DNA from: Lachnospiraceae bacterium
Lineage (GTDB): Bacteria > Bacillota > Clostridia > Lachnospirales > Lachnospiraceae
Assembly: GCA_024695465.1 (NCBI GenBank)
Contig: JAILID010000019.1
Location: 21,975 to 85,974 of the forward strand
DNA: 64,000 nt
Direction of reading: 5' to 3'
In this document: piece by piece, positions 52,299 through 59,953 of the stretch
Position numbering within the stretch: position 1 is the stretch's first letter
How the letters are laid out: each line of letters begins with the position of its first letter
Translations under genes and position numbers: made by a program
Notes under the pieces: generated by a model
Database searches by the model: none
What the model was told of the DNA's origin: nothing
The model's input: the letters and a program-made list of their open reading frames with translations, nothing else

Positions 52299-53150
52299 TC
52301 AATCCTTCGGCGGCTGATAAAACCGCCCGATAATCTCCTGGGTCTTTAAGTGGTTGATAAACACATTTTCATCCACTTCCTTTATCGCCTGAATCACCCG
52401 CCTGGTCTGGGAACTCGCGATCACCGAGTACACGATGTCCTTCTCCGAATGCCCGAAGGCTCCCTCTCCCTCCAGAATGGTCGCGCCGTGGTGGCTGGCC
52501 ACATAGATCGCGCGGGCAACCTCCTCGGGCTGCTGCGTGACGATCAGCAGCGTATCCTGCTGATACATACGGAAAAAAGTATGCAGCGCAACCGTAGAGG
52601 CGTACTGAAAGATAATCGAATAGAGCGCCTTGTCCCAGCCGAACAGGATGCCTGAAATACACAGGATCACCGCATTGATCCCCAGCACCAGGTTAAAGGA
52701 ATCCACCCCCTTCTTCTGGGACAGATAGATCCCGATGAAATCGGTCCCGCCCGTCGTGGCGTCCACCGACAGGCACATGCTGACCACGAAACCGTTGATG
52801 ATCCCTCCGAAAATGCTGATCAGCAGAACATCCTCCGTGAGCACATAGGCGGGAATGAGATCGGTAAATATACCCGTAAGCAGGATCACCAGGCAGGAGT
52901 ACATGGTGAATTTCTTTCCGATAAAGCGAAAGCCGATATAAACCGGGAAGATGTTTATCAGGATATTCACCAGCGAATACGACAGTTCCACTGAGAAAAA
53001 CGACTCCATCACTCTGAGGATCAGGATCGTAAGTCCGGTCGCTCCGCCGGGATAGAGCCCCCCGGCCCTGACCAGAATCTTGATGTTGAGAGCCATTCCG
53101 ATGGAGCAGAGAAAGATTACGACAATTCTTTTGATATCCTTTTTACTCAT
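52299..53150 (-). CDS. YitT family membrane protein
   Basis: A 283-aa protein: five to six transmembrane helices (to about 190) with GGATGLTILI and SVDATTGGTDFIGIYLSQKKG, then the cytoplasmic DUF2179 domain (about 200-283; TLLIVTQQPEEVARAIYVASHHGATILEGEGAF). Function of the family is unknown. The start at 53150 (MSKKDIKRI) follows AGAGGGA; the open frame continues 40 codons upstream without support. Confidence 0.9.
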   Translation of the reverse strand: MSKKDIKRIVVIFLCSIGMALNIKILVRAGGLYPGGATGLTILILRVMESFFSVELSYSLVNILINIFPVYIGFRFIGKKFTMYSCLVILLTGIFTDLIPAYVLTEDVLLISIFGGIINGFVVSMCLSVDATTGGTDFIGIYLSQKKGVDSFNLVLGINAVILCISGILFGWDKALYSIIFQYASTVALHTFFRMYQQDTLLIVTQQPEEVARAIYVASHHGATILEGEGAFGHSEKDIVYSVIASSQTRRVIQAIKEVDENVFINHLKTQEIIGRFYQPPKD

Positions 53151-53229
53151 AACAATCCCTCTTCCGTCTGTAATTCCGGGAAGCGCGCTGTTTGACCGCA
53201 TCCCTAAAACAAGTTTCGCCCCCACCCAT

Positions 53230-53856
53230 TTACACAAGCTTTCTCGAAACCGTCCTGTCAAAAAAAGCAATCACCGGACCCAGACAAAACGCCGAAACCA
53301 GCGTCCCGAGTCCCACGAGTCCGCCGGCCAGGAAACAAACCAGCGCGCAGGCCGCGTCCCCGAAGATACGGCACCAAAAATACGGCGCTTTCTCCAGCTT
53401 CCGCGTAAGTATCAGGGAGAAAGAATCATAGGGCGAGGTTCCCATCTCCGAAGTCTGATAAAAGCTGAGGCCCAGACACAGGATCAGCATGCCGGCCAGC
53501 ATCACGAGAACCTGAATGATAAAGAGATGCGGCGCGGGAAAAAGACGGCAGAGCGCAAAATAACCCGCATTCACGACGTAGCCCAGAAGAAAGGTATTCA
53601 CGAGCGTCCCAAAGCCGATCAGGTCTCTCCCCCACAGGAGCTGCACCGCGAAAAAGACCAGATTCACAAGAATCTGCACTGTCGGATACGGGATCCCGAA
53701 GCGGTCCGCCAGCGCCATATTCATGCCGTTGTAGGGATCATTTCCCATCGCGGAGAATTTAAAGACCGCAACCCCTATTCCCAGGAGCAGATTGCCGACC
53801 AGGCTCATCGCGGCGCGCTTTCCGCTCATCTTCTGAAAAAAATTCAACCGGTTCAT
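53230..53856 (-). CDS. YczE/YitT-like integral membrane protein
   Basis: A 208-aa, five-helix protein of the YczE (DUF6198) type. Repeated motif: LLLGIGVAVFKFSAMGNDPYNGMNMAL and GLSFYQTSEMGTSPYDSFSLIL suggest an internal duplication. ATG 53856 overlaps the stop of the Spx-like gene (ATGA), so translation is coupled. A relative is encoded at 58075-58767. Function unknown. Confidence 0.8.
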   Translation of the reverse strand: MNRLNFFQKMSGKRAAMSLVGNLLLGIGVAVFKFSAMGNDPYNGMNMALADRFGIPYPTVQILVNLVFFAVQLLWGRDLIGFGTLVNTFLLGYVVNAGYFALCRLFPAPHLFIIQVLVMLAGMLILCLGLSFYQTSEMGTSPYDSFSLILTRKLEKAPYFWCRIFGDAACALVCFLAGGLVGLGTLVSAFCLGPVIAFFDRTVSRKLV

Positions 53857-54206
53857 AAAATTGCTGCTTCCCACTCCTCTTCCTTAAACCCGACCAGCAC
53901 GTTCTCCCCGGAAAGGAAAACCGGCCTCTTTACCAGCATCCCGTCCGAAGCCAAAAGCCCGATCATCTCCTCCTCGCTCATCTCCTTCAGCCTGTCCTTA
54001 AGCTGCATGCTCCTGTAAAGCTGGCCGCTCGTATTAAAGAACTTCCTGACCGGCCGCCCGCTCTTTTTGATCCACTCCGCAAGCTCATCCTGACTTGGAT
54101 TTTCTTCCTTAATCGGCCGGACTTCATAAGCGATCCCATGGGCGTCAAGCCATTTTTTTGCCTTTTTGCAGGTTCCGCATTTGTCATAGCAGATGAATGT
54201 ATTCAT
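53853..54206 (-). CDS. ArsC/Spx family thioredoxin-fold protein
   Basis: A 117-aa protein with the CxxC of the ArsC/Spx family (CYDKCGTCKKAKKWLDAHGI, Cys10/Cys13), EENPSQDELAEWIKKSGRPVRKFFNTSG, and the family end RPVFLSGENVLVGFKEEEW. The length and LVKRPV motif suit the YusI/YffB-type arsenate-reductase-like group; Spx itself binds RNA polymerase and has a Gly52 region not obvious here. GGAGGG precedes the ATG. Confidence 0.85.
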   Translation of the reverse strand: MNTFICYDKCGTCKKAKKWLDAHGIAYEVRPIKEENPSQDELAEWIKKSGRPVRKFFNTSGQLYRSMQLKDRLKEMSEEEMIGLLASDGMLVKRPVFLSGENVLVGFKEEEWEAAIL

Positions 54207-54268
54207 GTCATACCCTCCATAATTTTAACATTTCTAACGATAGTGTATATCAGCGGAGAGCATTTTGA

Positions 54269-55072
54269 AAGTATTTCTTTCTCAAACTGATCGTATCCGC
54301 ATTCGCGGCTCTGGTAAGTTCCGGAGGGGCCCCGAGAGCCTCCATCGCAATGGGAAAACAGAGATATGACACGGCTGAGAACATCCTCGGGAACTGCTTT
54401 ACCCTGCTCATCCTGATCTCCATCGTCCTCACCACTCTTCTGCTTGTATTTAACCGCCAGCTGCTCATGCTGTTCGGCGCAAGTGAGAATACAATTGAAT
54501 ACGCGTCCGCTTACATGCGGATTTACGCCCTCGGCACGATATTTGTCCAGATGACCCTCGGAATGAACATGTTCATCACCGCCCAGGGCTTCGCGAAAAC
54601 AGGCATGCTCACCGTGCTGATCGGCGCAATCTGCAACATTATTCTGGATCCGGTTTTCATTTACGGCTTCGGCATGGGCGTCACCGGCGCCGCCCTGGCC
54701 ACGATCATATCCCAGGCAGTCTCCTCTATCTGGTGCCTGATCTTCCTGTCCGGGAAGAAAACAAATCTCAGGCTCAAGAAGGACTGCCTTCCCCTCAAGT
54801 CTAAGATCATCGTTCCCTGTATCCTGCTCGGCCTCGCAACCTTTATCATGCAGGCAAGCGAAAGCGTTATCCAGGTCTGCTTCAACTCTTCTCTTCTGAA
54901 ATACGGCGGCGACGTCGCGGTCGGCGCCATGACGATCTGCACCAGCATCCTCCAGTTCGCGATGCTCCCGATGCAGGGAATCGGCCAGGGTGCCCAACCC
55001 ATCTCCTTTTTTGCAGTCACATACACGTCCTTATACATTCGTTTCGCGCCTCCCCCAACCAGGACATTGTAA
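54269..55072 (+). pseudogene. MATE-family efflux transporter remnant
   Basis: Coding similarity to MATE multidrug exporters starts at about 54284 in a frame with a stop at 54266-54268 (LKLIVSAFAALVSSGGAPRASIAMGKQRYDTAENILGN). It runs through several membrane helices to MLPMQGIGQGAQPI at about 55006. The first roughly 60 residues and the C-terminal third are missing. After 55006 the frame encodes unrelated sequence and stops at 55072. The break coincides with the end of an orphan fragment on the other strand, so a rearrangement removed both termini. Confidence 0.75.
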
Positions 55073-55260
55073 GGTATCACCAGGCCATCAGATATAATGG
55101 CATCCCGGAACGGGATAAACATCGCCTCAAGCTGCAATGGCATTAGCGCGCCGTAAAACATTTCCTCCCAAGTCGATATGATACCGAGCACCTGATATAC
55201 CCCTTCAACCGCAGTACCATATCCGGTCTTCGTCCTCGCACGATATCCTCGCCATATCAA
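55013..55260 (-). pseudogene. Orphan gene fragment on the opposite strand
   Basis: On the minus strand from 55260 the frame reads GYGTAVEGVYQVLGIISTWEEMFYGALMPLQLEAMFIPFRDAIISDG and on to VTAKKE, which looks like real protein, then runs into the antisense of the MATE remnant at about 55010. Upstream, a second reading frame (SVTPESYKDRCISTFGHFDMARISCEDEDRIWYCG) suggests a frameshift near 55250. Family not recognised. Confidence 0.4.
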
Positions 55261-55322
55261 AATGACCGAATGTACTTATGCATCGGTCTTTATAGCTTTC
55301 AGGTGTTACACTGCCGAATGTA

Positions 55323-57047
55323 TCATCTCCCGTACTCCAGTGTATACTCCGCAGAATTTGCACCCAAAACCGTATTATAAAATCCATAATCTATGGAACG
55401 AAGCCTATCCATATCCGGCGCCAGTTTCGTTCTTCCGTAATAATATTTGTCTCCTATTTGAACACCCTCATTTACATTGAGATCAGCATAAACACATTCG
55501 TCTCTGCCATCAATATTTAAACGAATATACAAGACTTCGTCACCATCCTGGCTGAAATCCATCAACGATCGGTTGAATTCAAAAGCAACTGTCTGCTCAA
55601 AGGGGGCATTGAGATTCACATATACATTAGTAAGAGTCAATCCTTCTTTAAGTTGTTTGTTGATAACGATCGGTTCTGTATTTTTGATGACAGCATAATT
55701 AAAATCGACGCCTTTCCACTCAATACTGCTTATTCCATAAAAAGCTGGTAAGGCTGCCGACCTGAACGTGTCAAACTTATCTGTGTCTTTGGCAAGACGG
55801 GTGAAATACCAATCCGGAATGACAGCTTTATCGCTGCCGTCGGCTTTTGCTTCTGCAATGATCCCCTCGCGAATGTCTGCCTGTATTCTCGTCTGCTCAT
55901 ATGCGTAAGTAACAAATGAGTAGCTAAAAAAGAAATATATTCCACAGATCGCTCCCAGGCCAGCAAGAGAGATTACCCCCGCTTTCTTATCAGTATCGAC
56001 AAGAACATTGGCGATAAAGCTCATCGCTAACAGGGCGAAAAACAGGCCTGAATTTTCACTGCGCGGCGGCATACTCGGCGCGGCGATAAACGCCATTATT
56101 GATCCAACCGATAAAATAACAAATATCAAAGAAAATGCGTATAATTTAACATTTATCCCTTTTCCGTTTTGAACCCATAAAACAGCCAGAAGCATTACTA
56201 TAAATACCAGATAAACCAGATAAAACCCGCCTAAAGCCCCCGGCATACGTCCAAAAACATGGTCAAGGAACTTTAGAAGCGGACTTAAGCCTCTCCACAA
56301 TTTAAACGCATCATTCTGCAGGCGCGCATGATTTCCCGGTGAGAAATAGACAAATGCATAGCCCAAACAGGTAGAAAACAGCCCTACAAACAGAGCCGCC
56401 TTGTTCTTTTTCCAGTACATAAGAAACATACTCACCGTAAAAAGCACAACGGTGATTCCCAGGGATTCATTTGATAAACCCGCAAAGATCCCCAATACGA
56501 AAAGAAGGGCAGCCCGACCAACATTTACTTGTTTGTCCGAATTTAATAAATAAAGAAAATACGAAAAATAAAAACCTGCCCACATAAGGGTCCACAGATA
56601 ATTTGCGGATCCGACAAGCCAGAGACTGGTCTGTCCGAGATTAGGATTTGCTATCCAATATAACATGAATACAACCCACAATATTAATCCAGAACCTTTA
56701 CCAATCAAACTTTTCCCCATGACAATATTCGGCAGTACCGTTATCGTGATCATAACAATCATCAGAACAAACGAATTAATTGCCATGTATACCGGTTTAT
56801 CAAAAAGATTTAACAGTATCGAAGATGTATAATCGGTAATAAATCTCCCGCTCCATCCCATATAGTGCTTAATGTGAGCCTCTAATGATAGTCCCTGCAT
56901 AAAATAGCTGTAATCATCCGAGTGAAACGGAACCTTACGAGCCACATGATAAACCAGGACATATATTACAGCCGCACCAAGAATAAACAGAACCACTTGA
57001 AGAACCTTTTCCAGAGTATTCATCCTCATATTGCTGCTTTTTTTCAA
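55323..57047 (-). CDS. Polytopic membrane protein (DUF6056/GtrC-like)
   Basis: A 574-aa protein with about 11 transmembrane helices followed by a C-terminal extracytoplasmic domain (about 400-574). The N-terminal VPFHSDDYSYFMQGLSLEAHIKHYMGWSGRFITDYTS is typical of GT-C-type glycosyltransferases with an acidic catalytic motif (SDDY) in the first loop; the protein resembles DUF6056. Start is TTG 57047, behind a perfect AGGAGGT. It lies 44 bases downstream of a glycosyltransferase gene of the GtrB kind, suggesting surface polysaccharide or teichoic-acid glycosylation. The gene is visibly AT-richer than those left of 54 kb. Confidence 0.82.
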   Translation of the reverse strand: MKKSSNMRMNTLEKVLQVVLFILGAAVIYVLVYHVARKVPFHSDDYSYFMQGLSLEAHIKHYMGWSGRFITDYTSSILLNLFDKPVYMAINSFVLMIVMITITVLPNIVMGKSLIGKGSGLILWVVFMLYWIANPNLGQTSLWLVGSANYLWTLMWAGFYFSYFLYLLNSDKQVNVGRAALLFVLGIFAGLSNESLGITVVLFTVSMFLMYWKKNKAALFVGLFSTCLGYAFVYFSPGNHARLQNDAFKLWRGLSPLLKFLDHVFGRMPGALGGFYLVYLVFIVMLLAVLWVQNGKGINVKLYAFSLIFVILSVGSIMAFIAAPSMPPRSENSGLFFALLAMSFIANVLVDTDKKAGVISLAGLGAICGIYFFFSYSFVTYAYEQTRIQADIREGIIAEAKADGSDKAVIPDWYFTRLAKDTDKFDTFRSAALPAFYGISSIEWKGVDFNYAVIKNTEPIVINKQLKEGLTLTNVYVNLNAPFEQTVAFEFNRSLMDFSQDGDEVLYIRLNIDGRDECVYADLNVNEGVQIGDKYYYGRTKLAPDMDRLRSIDYGFYNTVLGANSAEYTLEYGR

Positions 57048-57091
57048 ACGGACCTCCTCTCATAAGACAAACCATTATCTGAAGTATATTT

Positions 57092-57658
57092 CTATTTTAT
57101 CTTTTCGACCTTCATATTGGAATCAGTGATAATATAATGGGGCCTTTTCTTGGACTCGGTATAAGTCTTTGCTATATACTGCCCCATAATGCCCATGCAG
57201 AACAATTGGATCCCGCCTATAAACCCCATGATGCATATGGTCGATGCCCATCCGTCCACCGGCTCTCCGGATCTGTCAATACGTCTTGTCGCGACACAGT
57301 CATACTGATCCGTCCTCAACACATCCAACATTTCAGGCAGCAAACTCGGCGGATCCTGCATATCAACATCCATAACCGCAACATAATCACCGCTAACGTT
57401 GCAGAACCCTGCATAAAGAGCGGCCTCCTTGCCAAAATTTCTTGAAAAAGAAATATACTTTATCTTCTCATCCCCGACACTCATTTGTTTTAATATTTGT
57501 AACGTCCCATCATCAGATCCGTCATTAATAAAACAAATCTCATAATCGACATCCAATCCGCCAAGTATCTTTGATGCTTCCGTATAGAATACAGGTATTG
57601 AATCTTCCTCATTAAAACAAGGTACGATAATAGATAATTTCAAATCCATATCATCCAT
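57092..57658 (-). CDS. GtrB-like glycosyltransferase 2 with internal deletion
   Basis: About 188 aa. The N-terminal half is a GT2 domain: LKLSIIVPCFNEEDSIPVFY, YEICFINDGSDDGTLQIL, SFSRNFGKEAALYAGF and MDVDMQDPPSLLPEML (the DXD-type site). Directly after CVATRRIDRSGEP the sequence jumps to VDGWASTICIMGFIGGIQLFCMGIMGQYIAKTYTESKKRPHYI, which in full-length GtrB/YkoT proteins (about 310-330 aa) is the second membrane helix and tail. Roughly 125 residues (the acceptor part of the GT-A domain and the first helix) are missing, in frame. Probably inactive. Start between ATG 57658 and ATG 57649 is uncertain. Confidence 0.75.
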   Translation of the reverse strand: MDDMDLKLSIIVPCFNEEDSIPVFYTEASKILGGLDVDYEICFINDGSDDGTLQILKQMSVGDEKIKYISFSRNFGKEAALYAGFCNVSGDYVAVMDVDMQDPPSLLPEMLDVLRTDQYDCVATRRIDRSGEPVDGWASTICIMGFIGGIQLFCMGIMGQYIAKTYTESKKRPHYIITDSNMKVEKIK

Positions 57659-57686
57659 CCATCTTTCCCGATAAATGCTCAACCAG

Positions 57687-57797
57687 TTAAGAATGAGGTA
57701 CCCATAGTATATCCAAGAACCTTTTTTCCCTTTTTGTCAGTCCAAAAAGGGGATCTTTCAAGGCAACCTGCCGGCACTCATACTTTACAAAAGACAT
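57687..57797 (-). pseudogene. Possible transposase N-terminal relic
   Basis: A 36-codon frame MSFVKYECRQVALKDPLFGLTKREKRFLDILW then stop. The LTKREKRFL region recalls the N-terminus of DDE transposases of the IS1182/DUF772 kind, where FADxxFP would follow. No terminal repeats or downstream part were found. The frame ends next to the GtrB-like gene start. Confidence 0.35.
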
Positions 57798-57916
57798 ATG
57801 CGATACCCTCACCAGAATAGGTTACCTGTATTCTACCACATCCTGGCATAAAATGCTTGGTAAATTTAAAAATCTTTATTTTGTACTCGTCTGTATCGGT
57901 GTCTGTCAGGATTTTT

Positions 57917-58066
57917 TCAGCGTTGATCAGCAGAAGGATCTGCTTCTCCCGGCTTCTGCACCATCTTTATCGCCTCGTCCTTTTGCAGAGTGTTAAACAG
58001 CAGGGGCGTTGTTTTCCGCGCCAGCTTAATCTGGTCGGCCGAAAAATAGCTGCCAAAGAAACCCAT
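57917..58066 (-). CDS. Small ORF coupled to the YczE-like gene, unknown
   Basis: A 49-aa frame MGFFGSYFSADQIKLARKTT...PSADQR that starts eight bases after the YczE-like stop, with GAGGAACGG as ribosome binding site. Codon use looks protein-like. Family not recognised; it could be a small partner or the remains of a longer gene. Confidence 0.4.
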   Translation of the reverse strand: MGFFGSYFSADQIKLARKTTPLLFNTLQKDEAIKMVQKPGEADPSADQR

Positions 58067-58074
58067 CCCGTTCC

Positions 58075-58767
58075 TCACCGCTTCCTCAGCAGCGCTCTCG
58101 CCACCTGGATCACGTCTCTGTGCCTTACATCCCTCGGCTCAAACAGCAGGAAATGATAAACCAGCTGCATAACCGCACCTGCCCCAACCGTACTGATCAG
58201 GGTTCCAATGCCCACCGGACCGCCAAGAAGCCAGCCTATAAGAAGTACCGCTGCCCACAATAGTATTTCCACAACGCCGATCGGCATCCCCGGCACACGC
58301 TTTCCAAGTCCGACAAGCAGGGAATCCCTGGGGCCGCAGCACTGCGCGGCCTTCATATAGATAAACATGCCGAGGGCCATCAGTACAAAACCGGCCAGCA
58401 TGACTGCGATTCCGAGCCAAAGGTTTTGATTTTCCGGAAGCGGATTCAAATCATTATACATTTGGACAAAATTACCGGTCAGCAGGGCGTCTATAATCGT
58501 CCCAAATCCAATCTGCTCCTTCAAAGCCAAATCAATCAGCAGGATCACGACAGACATCGAGGTCATAGATAAGCCGTAATTCAGCGGCGTGTGATACGAT
58601 ACCCCCATGCCCAGGCAGTCCCAGGGCGCCAAGCCGATATTCGCAAAGATGGTAAGATGAACTCCCAAGGCAAAAACAAGCAGGCCAAATACGATCTGCA
58701 GCCACTGCAGCAGAATGATTCTTCTGACGCCGTCGTTCTTTCTTTCCGTATGGTCGCTAAGATTCAC
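58075..58767 (-). CDS. YczE-like integral membrane protein (DUF6198)
   Basis: A 230-aa protein with five transmembrane helices and duplicated motif FALGVHLTIFANIGLAPWDCLGMG and ALGMFIYMKAAQCCGPRDSLLVGLGKR. GTG 58767 follows AAAGGAG by seven bases. It is the second member of this family in the window (other at 53230-53856); the two are clearly diverged. It is less AT-rich than the defence-like genes to its right. Function unknown. Confidence 0.82.
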   Translation of the reverse strand: MNLSDHTERKNDGVRRIILLQWLQIVFGLLVFALGVHLTIFANIGLAPWDCLGMGVSYHTPLNYGLSMTSMSVVILLIDLALKEQIGFGTIIDALLTGNFVQMYNDLNPLPENQNLWLGIAVMLAGFVLMALGMFIYMKAAQCCGPRDSLLVGLGKRVPGMPIGVVEILLWAAVLLIGWLLGGPVGIGTLISTVGAGAVMQLVYHFLLFEPRDVRHRDVIQVARALLRKR

Positions 58768-58805
58768 AACTGAACTCCTTTATGTCATATTTGATAAATA
58801 CGTCT

Positions 58806-59942
58806 TTATTCCCAGCCGCGATATTGAAAATAAAGATCCCTGTAAAACTTTGCAAACGGCTTCTTTATATAATCGGCAGGCTCACAAAAGTATTCCTGAA
58901 ACAGTCCCATCTCCAACGCCTCCGCCGGTATCTTTTCAACGATATTGCCGTCTTCATCCGTGACGCTCATATTTCTCGCCATTTCACGAAGAAGACTCGG
59001 AGGATAGGCGAGCATCTTCTCCCGAAACCTTTTGGCCTCTATAAAATGAAAATCATATGCCGCGTCCAGCTTGAATTCATCAATATTCGCTTCATATTCT
59101 CTGTTTTTTTCCGGGTCATCCGAAAGCATTTTAAAATGTACTTTCCAGGCTTTCTTCTCTTCTCCGCCTTCACATCCCTGTTGAACCTCTTCAAAAACAA
59201 ACTTTACATCTTCAGCAAAAGAATACTTTTTGTCAAAGGGAGATCTTAGTTTTTTCTCATCATCATCCCTCTTGTTCATATTGCAGGACGAACAGCATGG
59301 AATCAAGTTATAAAGAGATACTGCAAAAAAAGGGTAATTACTTTTACTGTAAAAATGATCCAGCTGCACTCCAAGTTTTTTGTTCTTTACGCTGCCAATG
59401 AAAACGCGATTGCAATAAGGACAGGTCCTTATATCGAGCCCTTGGACCATCATAATTGGAATTTCACGTTTCTCTTCGCTTATTTGGGGAACATTTACTT
59501 CAAGCTTAAGCATCCCTTCATATGCATTTTTGGCAAAATAATCCAGAAATTTAAAAGGCTCTTCCAATTTGGTTTTCTTGTCTTTATCAGCTTTTACTAA
59601 AGCCTTTGCTTTTATAAAATTTTCCGCAAACTTTTTCTCCCGCAGAATCTTGTACATTTCTTTGAGAGTCCCGGCATCTGCCAAAACGAGCGCTTTCATG
59701 ATGTCTATAAAATCTTCAGAATTCAGGTCTTCAAATTTCTTACTTTGTACTTCTTCAGAAAGCAGAACTGTCAGCAGCCCATATTCTTTCAGGCACCAAG
59801 CCAGTTCCTTCATGACCCGGCCTGTTCCAACAGCATGCGGCGTTTTATACTTCATACGTTCACAGATATATCTGTAAACCTCATCAAAATAAGCCCTCTC
59901 AAATCCTTTTTTCCTATATTTTTCAGCATCCAGTGAAATCAT
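58806..59942 (-). CDS. HNH endonuclease of an AAA-HNH defence-like pair (PtuB-like)
   Basis: A 378-aa protein. A helical N-terminal part (1-165) precedes an HNH/zinc-finger nuclease core: CPYC (174-177), LDHF with Asp195-His196, SLYNLIPCCSSCNMNKR with Asn212, Cys217 and Cys220. A long helical C-terminal part ends in FAKFYRDLYFQYRGWE. HNH proteins paired with SMC-like ATPases are the nucleases of Septu (PtuB) and of type I-A retron effectors. It starts 11 bases after the ATPase stop, so the two are one unit. Longer than typical PtuB, with an N-terminal extension. No reverse transcriptase is near, so it is not a retron. Confidence 0.82.
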   Translation of the reverse strand: MISLDAEKYRKKGFERAYFDEVYRYICERMKYKTPHAVGTGRVMKELAWCLKEYGLLTVLLSEEVQSKKFEDLNSEDFIDIMKALVLADAGTLKEMYKILREKKFAENFIKAKALVKADKDKKTKLEEPFKFLDYFAKNAYEGMLKLEVNVPQISEEKREIPIMMVQGLDIRTCPYCNRVFIGSVKNKKLGVQLDHFYSKSNYPFFAVSLYNLIPCCSSCNMNKRDDDEKKLRSPFDKKYSFAEDVKFVFEEVQQGCEGGEEKKAWKVHFKMLSDDPEKNREYEANIDEFKLDAAYDFHFIEAKRFREKMLAYPPSLLREMARNMSVTDEDGNIVEKIPAEALEMGLFQEYFCEPADYIKKPFAKFYRDLYFQYRGWE

Positions 59943-59953
59943 AACATGCCTTC

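Noticed and set aside
54661-55260. 199-codon minus frame taken as one gene
   Set aside because: Only its first part (55260 to about 55013) looks like protein; the rest is antisense of the MATE remnant.
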